From assembly GCF_964340395.1 (NCBI RefSeq), contig NC_135567.1, positions 14,550,306 through 14,614,305 on the forward strand: 64,000 nt of DNA. The letters are read 5' to 3'. A program made the position numbers and the translations under genes. The notes beneath the pieces were generated by a model that saw only the letters and a list, made by a program, of their open reading frames with translations, had not been told where the DNA came from and searched no databases. Shown piece after piece: positions 1 through 20,000 of the stretch (position 1 is the stretch's first letter; each line of letters begins with the position of its first letter). Source of the DNA: Glandiceps talaboti (lineage: Eukaryota > Hemichordata > Enteropneusta > Spengelidae).

Positions 1-115
1 GTTGTGTTGTGTTATGTTGTGTTGTGTTGTGTTGTCTTGTGCTGTGTTGTGTTGTGTTGTGTTGTGTTGTGTTGGGTTGTGTTGTGCAGTGCAGTGCTGT
101 ACTGTGCTTTGTTGC
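1..115. repeat. GTTGT pentanucleotide repeat, intron of P450 copy A
   Basis: A degenerate GTTGT/GCTGT tandem repeat runs from the left edge. It lies just downstream, in gene sense, of the I-helix exon of P450 copy A. The same repeat sits at the same intron position in copy B (7778-8020), so it was probably present before the two genes duplicated. Confidence 0.9.
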
Positions 116-174
116 ATTATCTTGCAAAAACGGTTTTTGTCTTTATTTGTTATTCAAATAACTAAGTTACAAAC

Positions 175-3100
175 CATTCAATGGTGTCTCCATCCTTGGT
201 GTCTAATATGGAATCAATCTCTTCTCGACATTTCTGTTGATGTTCTGGGTTTCGTGCCAGGTTATATAGACACCATGATATGGCACTGGCAGTCGTGTCA
301 TGACCTGCAAACATGAATGTATCAACTTGTTCTCGAATTTCTTCCTCTGTTAAACCTTTACCGTCTTCATCCTGAAAATATATATTTTTTGGAAAAGATT
401 CAGTCTCTTTTGTGACTGTTTGACATCAATTTTCTTATATACTGAAGTGTACGTTTGTTAACCTGTTTGCATGTAAAACACATTATTTGTACAGGAAGGC
501 TAGCTAATACATGGATAACGTATTATCATCATGAATATTGAACGTTATGACGTCATACAGTACCATATAGTTTTAGTTTGTGTCTATTTGGTATGTGAAT
601 AGCTTGTGATTTCCGCAGCAATAATTTTATGCAAATTAATTTTTAGCCCACAATTGTTAATGCAATTTGAAAAGTATGTGTAACAAAGTATATGAATAAT
701 CCGGAAGTTACGTCATTTATATACTGAATTGTGGGATATCGAATGAACGTTAAACAGCAAGTTCAACATACCCTTGCTTGAAGGAGAATATTCATAAAGT
801 CGGTATATTTCGTTTTCTTCTTTATACCATCTCTTGTTTCTGCTTCAAGTTCCTGTTTTCTCGTTTTGATGACGTCACTTGAGTAGTTATGGACCACATT
901 TAATGCCTTCCGAAATCTATAACCACTTGGACTTAGTTGGTAGATAAAATTTATGAAATATGGCGGAAATCGGGCTCGTCTATCGATAAGTTTAGTGAGT
1001 TCAGACACTGCCTTGAGATAAGGATGGGTTTTTCTGAAAAAAGAAGCAAGTTTTTTCGTTCAAGAAGTATATTTTCTAAATATGGATATATGCCTTCAGC
1101 ATCATACACGTTTTTATAGGTGGCGCTAGGTACTCAGACGGTAAAATCCGGTTGGTCAATATAGTGCTGATGTCGTCTAGAAGCTATCCGAGACCTCGAA
1201 TCTCAAGATTACTGTTCTCCCCGTCTAGGTCAACGAGAAATCATGAATCAAACTCTCTTTATGCAAATGAGTGACCCGTCAATTATTGGGATGATGTAAT
1301 AGTGCACAAGTAGCATCTTGATATCTCAAATCATGGATGTATTAGGGGAGACCATAATACATCCATGGTCAAATACCATAATGGCATAATATATTACTTA
1401 CCCCAGCTGACAGTCACTTTGTTGTCCAAAGATACATCTCAATAAACTATCAAATGTGAAGAGACTGACATGTTCAAATAATTCTATCGACCCTTGTTTA
1501 CTTAGTGTTTCCCATTTATTCTAGAATCAAAAACAGACGAGCATTTTATAAAACAATTCATGGAAAACACGAAATGAAAGAGTGATTCTAATATTCTCGC
1601 CCCATTTTCAGATTTTATGACACACCATGAATACATCATATGTAAATATCATGTCAATCATCCCGTATGGGGCGCCCTATCACGGCATATCTTACAGAGA
1701 GTACCTGATACTATATGATTAGTATTTATTATCATACTTCCCATGATGCAATATTCAACATGGCGGGTTTGCAAGTTCCCTATTGAACACTGTACAATCT
1801 TTTTCTAAGAACTTACCATCATAATGTTTGCACAGTCATTAAAGACAGGAACATATTGTTTCAGAATACCAAAATGAAGTCCTGGTGTTAATAACCTTCT
1901 ATTTCGGAACCATTTATCTCCACTACTTGTCAGCAATCCAGTACCCAGCCATGGTTTAACAAAACCATATGTCACTTCGTCCTTGGGTTCTGAAATAAAA
2001 ATTCAGTTGAAAAATTGATGTATTGCTATAATTAGATGTTATTCTCCAAAATTTTTCTTCGTTCAGCCAGAGAAAATACGTCATTAAGATAGTGAACTAT
2101 CGATTATGAGTTAAAAGTACCGCCAACATGTATACTTACTTTAAACAATATTTTTAGCCAACCGACAGAACCAACATTTCAAAGGTGTTACGATGAGGAA
2201 CTGTGAACATAAACTTAAGTGTGTTCGATCGCGCTAAGACGGTGTGTAGGGTTCATGATTATATTTCAAACTGATACTCGTAGATCTCGTGATATGTTAC
2301 GGTCCCTGGGATGGGTTTGGGGGTGGGGTGGAGCTACTCCCCTTATTTGAGTATACTTATATGTGCTTCCCTTTGGGGTGCGTTTTCTAGCCCTTTGGTC
2401 TAAAATGGTGTCTGTTTTGTCAAGCTGAAGAGTCTAAAAGGGGTTCACTTTGCATTATTTTCGATTTGGCTTGGGTCCTTTAATTAACAAATCATAACCG
2501 TCATTAATTGCCCCAAAATGTTGCCTGGGTAAAATGTATTTTGTCTAAACTTCCAGCTTTTAAAATCCTGTAATGGTCTAAAATGGGGTATTGATTTTTG
2601 GTCAAAGTGAGTCTAAAATGGGGCCTGGGTTTTTAATTGCTTCTCAATATAGGCCACATGACATGACGAGGATACCATGTGATACCATGTCATCGGTGGA
2701 ATTGGATTTCGCACAGCACATTTGGTTGTCAAATCATGAAAGTATAACTTCCAAAGTCATTAATTAATATCAGATTCCTGTGCGTACGAGGTCTTGCGCG
2801 TTTGATTTTGTGGCAAACGTCACCCGATAAAGCAAAATCTTTAGGCTAGAACTCGAGTAGTGGTATGCACTTTCTGTTTTTCTCTGATGGTCCTCTATTC
2901 ACACGATACGAATGAATATAGTGCACAATCCAAAGTTGAAACGTATACATTTATGCAAAATACTCAAATGAATATTAATGTATGACGTACCTGATGATGT
3001 TAATATTGGCTGTACTGTACTTGGATGGGAGCAAACCAGAGAGGATGTGAATGGACCTATCCAGATCTGCAGTCCATGGGTAACTCCAGCGAGTGCTTCT

Positions 3101-3547
3101 GTCGCCCACTGCATTGATTCTTCATTATTTCCGAACTGACGAATAAGGGAATCAATAAAAGTAATGACGACAACAACAATGATGATGACGTTGACAACAC
3201 TAAATGATTGCGAAGGTGGACTGCAAGAATACAGGGGGAAAAGTAACACTTTATTCTATTATCAGCTATTATAAAACTAATAGGGCAAACATCAAAGCAA
3301 GGCGTCGCTATACGTAACCTTTGAACTCTCTGTGTTAGTAACTACATAAACTTACCAGGTGAACGTTACCTATTACTGCATTCCTTCCAACAGCTGGGAA
3401 TTGCGCAAACGCTGCCTCGCTTTTCCATCGTTTTTGCATAGACCTGACAAACAGAAGAATAACCTGAGCTAAAGCCACTAAAACTAGGAACGGCGCAACG
3501 TAACCACCAAACGATGTGATGGTTGAACTCCACATATTGAGCGACAT
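175..3547 (-). CDS. Cytochrome P450, CYP4-type, copy A (3' exons outside window)
   Basis: This is a haem monooxygenase of the CYP4 type, a family that usually omega-hydroxylates fatty acids at the ER membrane. Six minus-strand exons are visible: 3356-3547, 2991-3135, 1817-1989, 1402-1520, 772-1033 and 175-371. Each has consensus splice sites and the same phase as copy B. Exon 1 encodes an N-terminal membrane anchor. The start could be ATG 3547 (MSLN...) or ATG 3535 (MWSS...), and only the second has a counterpart in copy B. The last visible exon carries the I-helix motif AGHDTT; copy B and typical CYP4 enzymes have EGHDTT. That Glu normally bonds covalently to haem, so copy A probably holds haem non-covalently. 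The K-helix ExxR and haem-Cys exons lie beyond the left edge, so I cannot say whether the gene is intact. No stop or frameshift is seen in the visible exons. Confidence 0.88.
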
Positions 3548-3799
3548 ATTCCGTATATATACCTTCTACGCTTACAGGCCCCAGCAATGGCGTCGTGTGC
3601 TCATTACCCTGGGTATTTAAATAATTAACCGTACTGAGGACAACGTCTAGGGGTTTGATGAACTATATTTTGGACTATGGTTTATTGTTTCTTAGTGCAT
3701 GTGAACGAACTGTTATTGTTCAATATTAACAGTTAATAACTAACCGCCACACGTTGTATTAGTTTTATCCGTCAGTGAACTTTATTGTTTTTTTGTAGT

Positions 3800-4440
3800 G
3801 AATATTTTATTTCGCATTTAGAGGCCATCGTCCCAAAATACACATACGAACAAATGAAGCAAGACAAAAAGTATGATAATTGCATACGTACATGGAACGA
3901 AAATATACAACCGAAAACGTGTCAAGAATAAACATAACTTGAAATGGAAAAGTTTTCTCATAATCTAAATACCTTATAAATATACATTGCAAGTTGTCTT
4001 AGGTGATGAGGATTTTTACTTGCCATTAAATGATAACAATTATCTAGGGACGGATGAGTCCAAATATTACATGGAAGGTATTGCTGTCTTAGAGGAGTAT
4101 ACAAATCACAAATAAAGAGAAAATGATACTCGTTTTCAATAAAACTAAGGTCGTTGATTGAACAAAATTTGCCAAGTCTATCCTGTAAAAATATCCCATC
4201 CCTTCTTCCAGTCTCAATACACAGATCATGAGATGAACATCTAAATCTTGCTAAGGCGTCCTTAAATTTATGAATAATTATACAATCCAAATAAAGCTCA
4301 GATTCTAAAAGTGTCTTAAAATTACAGCAACTCCTTAACTTGGAAGATGAATTTATACTATGATGCCATTCTTGAAAGAAACAATCTTTGGCTATTTGTG
4401 TGAAAATAGAAATAAAATCTTATGCTGCACCAACCCCTTA
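3800..4440 (-). mobile_element. LINE fragment, C-terminal end of reverse transcriptase ORF
   Basis: The minus-strand frame from about 4290 to 3958 reads as the tail of a non-LTR retrotransposon polymerase protein. It has an RFRCSSHDL-like block, then ETGRRDG, a Cys-containing segment, ENEYHFLFIC, and a final IYK motif. In-frame sequence continues a little upstream of 4290 before decaying. The surrounding DNA (3600-3790 and 4440-4700) aligns by eye with 14030-14520 upstream of P450 copy B. Copy B lacks this roughly 640-bp block, so it looks like a 5'-truncated insertion after the duplication. It has no complete ORF and is not active. Confidence 0.7.
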
Positions 4441-4960
4441 ATTTAGCCAGTTATTGTTATGTTAGTATTACTCTAGTTTACATATTTACTAGTTTCTTTT
4501 AACACCAAACACTAATTGCAGAAAATCCAATGAAGAAACGTAGTTTTCTTAACGAAGGCAATACATATTTTATTCTATTCTATATCACGGTGATGTAAGC
4601 CATCTTCTAAAGCAACTTTCTGTGGTCTCTCTGAACAAGGCAACATTGAGCGGCAAATACTATAGGCTATATATGTAGCCCACACCGAAAATTATGCTAA
4701 TTAGATATGGTAATTAGGTGCCCATGTTCATACATTATGCAGGCGGGCCCATGTATCAAGTTACCAACTTACTAAGCAAGTTTCAGTCTGAAACTTGGCG
4801 GGCCTATTCATCAAGTTTCCAACTTTAATTTTTTCTTAATTACCAAATTTCAGACCCCTGGTCGAAACTTGGTGGACCTATGTATCATGTTACCTACTTA
4901 CTTACTACTTACTTACCAACTTTCAGACCCTGGATAAATATTGATGGGCCCATGTATTAA
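4440..4960. other. Intergenic DNA shared with upstream of P450 copy B
   Basis: There is no gene here. Much of this stretch, including a block ending in AACTTTCTGTGGTCTCTC and several diverged repeats with 'GGGCCCATGTATCAAG', has a recognisable counterpart at 14340-14910. It therefore belongs to the duplicated segment rather than to unique promoter DNA. Confidence 0.6.
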
Positions 4961-4961
4961 G

Positions 4962-5024
4962 TTACTTACTTACTTACTTGCCTGCCTGCCTGCCCGCCTG
5001 CTTGTTTGCTTGCTTGCTTGCTTG

Positions 5025-5061
<37 letters not shown>

Positions 5062-5062
5062 C
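4962..5062. repeat. ACTT/GCTT tetranucleotide repeat
   Basis: Tandem CTTA, CTGC and CTTG tetranucleotides run without a break for about 100 bp. This is a simple microsatellite between the two P450 genes. Confidence 0.9.
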
Positions 5063-5289
5063 AACTTTAACTTTTTACGACATAAAACGGTCCTAAGTAG
5101 GGCCTGCCTCTCGTGGAAAGCTTGAGTAAAACACTATTACAGACAAATACCACAAATACGGTTGTCATCTTTGTGTTTACAGATCTGTTTATTTGTAATG
5201 TACATGTATACTGTTTTGCTCTTACATCTAATAAACATCCACCCTGGTTAATATGGAGGTACTATCAAACAAGAGTGACTATAGACTTT

Positions 5290-5560
5290 CAATAGGCCTT
5301 TCCAAAATTTGCCATGGTGGCGCTCTACTTCCTGTCTGTGTGTTCCCTGGGGGTATGCATGGTATAGGTTACTATGTTAATCATAGAATACTACTGCTTT
5401 CCTGTGTGAACAATACGAAAAACGTCGCTGATTTACACTTCTACAGAATTCCATGAGATAAAGCTCTGACGAAATAGTACTATGAGGTGATGATACCCCC
5501 AATTTGAGTGAGGGCGCTGGATATAATATCAATTTCCTGTTTGCAGTCTGGAATAGCACA
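5290..5560 (+). repeat. Dispersed repeat, inverted copy at 11425-11660
   Basis: This stretch contains GCGCTCTACTTCCTGTCTG, a run ending CATGAGAT, and ATACCCCCAATTTGAGTGAG. The reverse complement of the whole arrangement recurs at 11425-11660 inside an intron of P450 copy B, and a fragment recurs near 55290. It is therefore a dispersed element in opposite orientations. I see no ORF or clear terminal repeats. Confidence 0.65.
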
Positions 5561-6169
5561 TTAAGCAACACAATGTTTTACATCTCGCACAATGTTTGCT
5601 TGTTACAAATTACCATGGATACATCAAGGAGACTACCCTAATGCATTACATAAACAAAATACAGACACTGATAGCGAGCATGCGCACACAATGTTACTAT
5701 ATCTCACTACACACACAAATAAACTGTATTTTTGCGTTTTGAATCTTCCTCGTTTCATCCGACAATGATGTTGATTTGATTACAATAGTCACTCTGATTT
5801 GGTAGTATGTTCTACCCGTTATCAGCATAAGCAATACCCGATTTCCAAAATAGAATATTGGACTGTAAAATGTTCGGAAGACAGCATCGTCGTAAACCAC
5901 AGTCTGTTTTACGGCAACGTTCTTAACGAGCCACCCACTTTCGAAATGTAGTGGTAGAAATAATAAGTTGAACTCTGGTTTGCGAGAATGGAAAAAAACA
6001 GTAATTTGATAACCAACATATTATGACGTTTGATTCGATAGAAAAAGGCTGTTTTTTTCAATGTTGCCAATATAATCGTTTTTACACAAAATATTTGGAT
6101 AATATAGTTTCATATTTTAGCGGAACAATATTCAGGTAGTGAAGAAGCTAAACGTCACATCCACGTGGT
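5561..6169. other. Downstream flank of P450 copy B, no gene seen
   Basis: No convincing coding exon is present. One inverted match is recognisable: about 5885-5970 is the reverse complement of about 14160-14270 upstream of copy B, around GTTAAGAACGTTGCCGTAA. A poly-A signal for copy B could not be fixed with confidence. Confidence 0.5.
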
Positions 6170-13925
<7,756 letters not shown>

Positions 13926-13999
13926 ACTACTAGTATACTGAGCGACAGATTCCGTATATGTAACTTCTACGCTTACAGGCTCGAGCAATGGCGTCCTGG

Positions 14000-14910
14000 G
14001 TTTCTAGTCATTAGCCTGTGTTTTTAAATACTCAACCGTACTGAGGACAACATCTAAGGGTTTGATGAACTATATTTTGGACTATGGTATATTGTTTCTT
14101 AGTGCATGTGAACGAACTGTTATTGTTCAATATTAACATACAGTTAATAACTAACTGCCACCATTCTCTTAAGCCAGAGTTATTATTTCTACCACTACAT
14201 TTTGATATATGGGAGGCTCGTTAAGAACGTTGCCGTAAAACAGGCTGTGGTTGAATTGCGACGATGAACCACATTAGTTTTATCCCTATTTGAACTTTAT
14301 TGTACAGTTATTTTGTTCACTATTATTACTCTAGTTTATATATTTACTAGTTTGTTTTAGTACCAAAACGTTTTGCAGAAAATTCAATGAAGAAATGTAA
14401 TTTTCTTAACGGATGCAATAAAGATTTTATTCTATTCTATAAGCTTATCACGGTGATGCAAGCCATCTTCTAAAGCAACTTTCTGTGGTCTCTCGGAACA
14501 AGGTAAGACTGAGCGGCAGATCGGCTATGTAGCCCACACCAATATAGCGGTAAAAGAAAATTATGCTAATTAAATATGTTAAGTAGGTGCTCATGTTCAT
14601 GTACATTATGTTAGCGGGCCCATCATGTGTATCAAGTTACTAACTTACTAAAGCAAGTTCAGTCCCCATGAATAAAACCTGGCTGGCCTATAGCTATTTA
14701 TCAAGTTTCCAACTGTAATACTTACTTAGCAACTTTTGGACCCGATAGATAAACTTGGCTGACCCATGTATCAAGTTTCCAACTTACTTACTTAGCAACT
14801 TCAGCAAGCTGATTGAAATTTGGCGGGCCTATGTATCATGTTACCTATTTACCTACTATTTACCAATTTTCAGATCCCTGGATAAAACTTGATGGGCCCA
14901 TGTATCAACT
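14000..14910. other. Upstream region of P450 copy B
   Basis: No gene is seen. The region aligns by eye with 3600-4960 upstream of copy A, except for the LINE block present only in A. The tandem duplication therefore included at least 900 bp of upstream DNA, and both genes would have started with similar promoters. Confidence 0.6.
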
Positions 14911-14989
14911 TACTTATTTACCAATTTTACTTCGTAAGTCATTTTGTATGAAATAAAACCCTCCTGGTTAGATAGATAGATATTAATGA

Positions 14990-15960
14990 AATAACGAAGC
15001 CGAACTTGAGTATAGGGTATAGACGAATCGCGACCAGACCGATTCGGCCGTGGTCGATTCGGTACCACTTTTTTGTTACCCTGGACCAGTACCCTGGTCA
15101 TTTCGGTATCACTACAAACATCGTTAGAGTTTGATTTTTCTTAAATGTTTTTCGTTCATTATTCTAAAGCACAACCAAGTTTCTGCTTAGAACATTTTAG
15201 TTGTGTTCAGTTTTGTATTGTTCAGATGATCTACGCAGCGAAAACTACGATCATTACCCTGGTCGATTCGGTACCATGATCCCCGTACTTGACAACGCAA
15301 CGCTACGATTCGGCACGGCTACTACAAACTGAAGTCTAGCAACAACCTCAGAGTGTGACTATTTTCATGTTTCTACTTAGAAAAGTTTAGTTGTGTACAG
15401 TTTTGTTTTTTCAGATGATCTATGCAAGCCCACATAACGACCCCTTACTTGACAACGATTCGTTTGCACTACTGCAAACAGAAGCGTACCAACATTTTAT
15501 CCTAAACCAAAACCACTGTTTTGTTTTATTTGCCGTGGTCGTTCTGGGACATGGAAGTCTCATTTTAAGATGTTTTTTGTTCATTATTTCTCACTTTGCA
15601 TTTAGTTTGATTTTAACTGTTAATGTCCATTTTCAATTTTAGCAAGGGAAGAGGACAGTGTTGTTTTCTGACATTGAATGCAATATTGATATGGCTGCCT
15701 TTGTCGCCTCTGAGGACTTTGCAAGTCTTTTGTTCTCCATTGCATACAGAGTCTACTTGCCTTGATGTTCCTTCCAAGTGTAACAGTTTTTTTTTTGTAT
15801 TTCCATTTTTGGGTCTCAAACTTTATTTATTCTGGTATATATGATATTCTCCTTTGCCAAAATGTAAACGATACAATCACAAGTATAAAGGACTAAATGT
15901 TCTAAGTAGAAACTTGGTTGTGCCTTAGAATAATGAATGAAAAACGACAAAAAAAGTGAC
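14990..15960. repeat. Repeat cluster with 'CGATTCGGTACC' motifs and inverted ends
   Basis: GGTCGATTCGGTACCA occurs near 15050 and 15260. A block with CACAACCAAGTTTCTGCTTAG at about 15170 returns as its reverse complement at about 15905, and a similar direct copy lies near 15370-15420. This looks like a decayed inverted-repeat element between the P450 cluster and the ZIP gene. No ORF could be assigned. Confidence 0.5.
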
Positions 15961-16385
15961 GTTGCACCACCTCATTCACTGTCTGTAATTGACTGGGAAA
16001 CCACCATCATAGTCATAGGTTGAAGTGTTTCTGATGCAAAAAATGTACCGTTTATGATTATTGTATAAAAGTACTCAATACTACGTTATTTTTAAACATG
16101 TAAATGAATGAATATATCATGCTAATTTAACGTAGTGACGTTGCACCACCTTAACATGACAAGTCGACCTGATTCCGCGGTATTTTCAAACAATGGGGGT
16201 ATGGTTTCGGAAACGCGATCGTAAACGCATTTTAGATCGATGTTGTTGTACATTAGTGATCAGGTTGGTCCAGTGATACGCAAACGTGGCATGGGTGGTT
16301 ATGTTTTGGCTATATTTGGTGTTTTGGCAATTCCTTTTGGATCGATGAAAAATGATGTCACCGTTTTGGTAATGGCTTGATTTCC
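15961..16385. other. Intergenic DNA with a repeated GTGACGTTGCACCACCT motif
   Basis: No gene was recognised. The motif GTGACGTTGCACCACCT occurs twice, near 15957 and 16136, about 180 bp apart. It could mark a small repeat or a paired CRE-like (TGACGT) site; sequence alone does not decide. Confidence 0.4.
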
Positions 16386-16389
16386 TAAC

Positions 16390-16550
16390 TTGTGTTGTAT
16401 GTATGTATGTAGGGGGGTATGACATCGCTACCGATTTAATAAGAATATCGCCAATCCCTATAATAACGTCATTGTTCTGTATTAGGACCGTCATAGACAA
16501 GAATAAAAGCATTTAGGAATGGAGTAACAGTTTACAAGCGACTGTGGTTA
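16390..16550 (+). mobile_element. Half copy of a foldback element (family of 60413-60705)
   Basis: The stretch from GACATCGCTACCGATTT to AACAGTTTACAAGCGACTGTG closely matches the right arm of the complete foldback element at 60413-60705. The left arm is not recognisable here, so this is a solo arm or a decayed copy. It ends about 480 bp upstream of the ZIP start codon. Confidence 0.7.
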
Positions 16551-17026
16551 CACTCGATTCTGACTTACTCTGCTACCGGCTTTTGCCTTCGACCTTGTTT
16601 CAGTATTATTGCCTACATGTTTTGGTTTTGTGACAGACGAAGAATATAAGCTTAAATGTAAAAAGTGGGACGAAATAGAACAAGTACGGAGTGTTCTGTT
16701 ACAAGACCGTGTGAACACAGACAAGTACTTAGTATATAGGCCATGTGGACACATTGTGACCATTACAATACACTGGTATTTGAAACGTCACATGAACAAT
16801 TCTTTTGTTTGGATTTGAATGAACACAAATCCTCCTTGTCAAGGTGGCTTGATCTGCATAACGTCCCTTATAAGGCCTGCTGACAGAGTTGACGTATTTG
16901 GCCAGAACAAACACCGTCGAGTGCACATCAATCAATCACATAATCTTAATAGGCAAAGGCAGTCACGATATTTATTTACTTTCAAAACGGACTTTCACTA
17001 GCCAGCATTACAAACCAAAGCGTCGA

Positions 17027-20000
17027 ATGATGGGTTTTCTTCGCTGTGTATTACTGTCAGTTTTGTTGTGTTCTCTCATCTTTGGTTTTGCCCACGGCGG
17101 CCAAAATGATCACGACGAACACGATGACCATCATGGGGAGGGCGAAGAAGAAACGTTCCACAGTGTAGTCGAATATCTTGAAAGTTTTGGAGAACTTCAC
17201 GAAGAAGACGGCGAAGAAAATGTGACGCTATCAAACGAACTACTGGAACTTATGGTGGAGGCACTGTGGAATAAGATAGTGTGCCCGTTTGAAAATTCAT
17301 CGCTTTGTAGCCAGGTAAATTTTTCTGTATATTTACCCTCAAAAGTTTTTGTGTAGTGCACGCTTGTAACTCTGCACGTAAGTACTAGTACGTATCCGGC
17401 TGAGATTTCCACAGACCACTTGTTAAGTTACGATTTACGATCTTGTTTCTGAATTGCAGAACGTTGTCGTTGCAAGTACAAAAGAAAAGAAAATGGCGAC
17501 TGGTGTACATAAAGGCGTGACCAAATAATTGTATTACTTCCGTCTTTGTTTTTAACTTTTAGTGTACGCGTTTGGACAATTTACTCCAAACAGTCGACGT
17601 GAACGAGAACTCAGTCACAGAGGAGCAATTCAACGAAGTCGCAGTTTTATTGGTGTACAAGTTTGCTAACATAGACACCGTGTGCAAAGACAGAAGCGAA
17701 CCGAGTGCAAAACTTTCCTACGAGCACTACGCAACAGCCCTTGTCAACTCTTCGAGCGACGACCAACAAAATGGCCTTTCCGAAGACGAACTTGTCGCAA
17801 TTTTACACAATATTAGCGTTTATTACAACTCAGCAAGTTCACAGGTAAGTTCTTTGTCAATATTGATATATTTGTTTGGCTATTTTTTTCTTTGTGTGTA
17901 TTTTATATCGAAAATCTGGAGGCCATGTTGACGGGAATGTCAGTGTAAATGTAATTAACATAACAATCAATCGACCACTATCGCCATTGTTATTTAGATA
18001 ACCCCTCCGCCCACATAGGTCCTTTGTTCTCAGCAAGCTCGCTGTGCAGAGAGTTATGTAAGATATACCACATATACAGTGAATTTCACCATACTGTTCA
18101 GCTTTTCTGTTTCATACAGCCACACAGAAACCAACAAAACTGTATATGCCACTTCAAGATTGCATTTTGCTACATTAATGCCATCTAAATACAGACATTC
18201 AGGCGCCAATATTTTTCTTAGTATAAATTTTTTAATTTTTTTTTTCAAATTTGTTCATTTGATGTCTGTATTGTGGCACATGCAGTTTATTTCACTTAAA
18301 ATATATCAAGAAACTACTAATTAAATATTGCTATCTTAAAATGTAGCATGTCCAGTTTCTGCATGATTGTATCAAACCAAAAAAAACCTGAACGGTATTG
18401 AGAAATTGACTGTTATGGCTTTATCTTTGCTGTATTATTATTATTATTATTATTTTATTTATACTCGGTTTAAAAAGTAGCACAAACGTGCTAATACATC
18501 CGAGATGTAAAATATAAATAAAAAACTACAGTAAAACTATATGGATGGATGGTGGTGACAGGGGTCAGGGTGGGGTTGAGAGATGGGTCTGGGTTGGCTG
18601 TTTCTGGCTCCAGTGAGAAATCAGGCAAATTTATGTGATGTGAAACCATGAACCCAACATTTGTGAAAATACCTTCTTTTTCCAGGGGTTTCATTAATTT
18701 CTTTATCTCCCCACTAATTGTCATTTGAAGGCTGTTAATTACTCCTGTCCCCTGTCCCTAACATTAAAGAATCAAGCCATTAACTAAGGAAGTGGGTTTC
18801 TTATCTTTCTTATCACTGAATAATGTTTGTTTGCAATATTTACAAATGTGATAAAGCACTATTACATAACACATGCGGCAAAGGTAAGCTCAATATCTAA
18901 GTGTGAAGCCCCCCCCCCCCCCTCCATGTCATATCAGTGGTTATCAGTTTTACTGACCCATTATTAATGACATTGCAAATAGCTTTAGAGATGCAAACAA
19001 TTTTTATGACATCCCACTTGCTGGCTCACCAAGTTGGGAAAAATGCATTTGAACTGCTAATGAAAAGAATCCGTCATAAACCGTCAATGTTTATCTCTCT
19101 CTGCAGTGTTTTGATGTGGAATCACTATTCGCTGCCCTTGACATAGAGGAGCATGGTTTAGCTGATCTACACCAGGTGGAGGAGTTATCAGGATTAATAA
19201 TATGGAATTTATTACGAGGACACTGTATTGGACCCTCTCACCTACCGAGTCCTGTCTCATTCATAGAATCTATCTATGAAGACTTCGGTACCAATGGAAC
19301 AATCTCAGAAGAAGGTAAGCAGGATTACATATTGTGGATGACTCACAATAGAAAAAGGGGGTTCGGAAAACAGCAGTAATAGAAATGACAATACAAGCAA
19401 GTAGTAGTATACACTGGGAACCCTGTTCTTTATATGCACGCGCATTCCAACTTGTAACTGAAACTTACATCACACAAGAATGCACGCGCACTCCAACTTG
19501 TAACTGAAACTTACATCACACAAGAATGCACGCGCACTCCAACTTGTAACTGAAACTTACATCACACAAGAATGCACGCGCATTCCAACTTGTAACTGAA
19601 ACTTACATCACACAAGAATGCACGCGCATTCCAACTTGTAACTGAAACTTACATCACACAAGAATGCACGCGCACTCCAACTTGTAACTGAAACTTACAT
19701 CACACAAGAAATTTTGATATGATTGTCTGCCTTATCATCGGGCTGCGTGCTGATTGGTTGATTATGTATGATGTATGACTATATAATGGGTTCTTCAGAA
19801 ACGGCAACAATGTTAACAACAACAACGTATAACACAAAATATGAATCAATAAATGGAATCACGACACATGTTTTGTGGTCCTAGCCAGAGATTTGTTTGT
19901 AATCCTTTACATTGTTCTATTTTATGGCACATTTGACTTGTTAATTTTTGATATATTTGTACATTGTCAGTGGTGAAGTCTATACTAGCAGTCTTAATTT

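Noticed and set aside
2-316. Cys/Val-rich open frame
   Set aside because: It is a translation of the GTTGT repeat joined to intron sequence and the antisense of a P450 exon.
3335-3587. Apparent frameshift in exon 1 of P450 copy A compared with copy B
   Set aside because: The mismatch lies upstream of the shared ATG TGG AGT start. The longer frames begin at TTG, so the difference is in the 5' leader and not in the protein.
16889-17026. Upstream in-frame extension of the ZIP protein
   Set aside because: It would put 46 residues in front of a clear signal peptide starting at ATG 17027; it is more likely 5'UTR.
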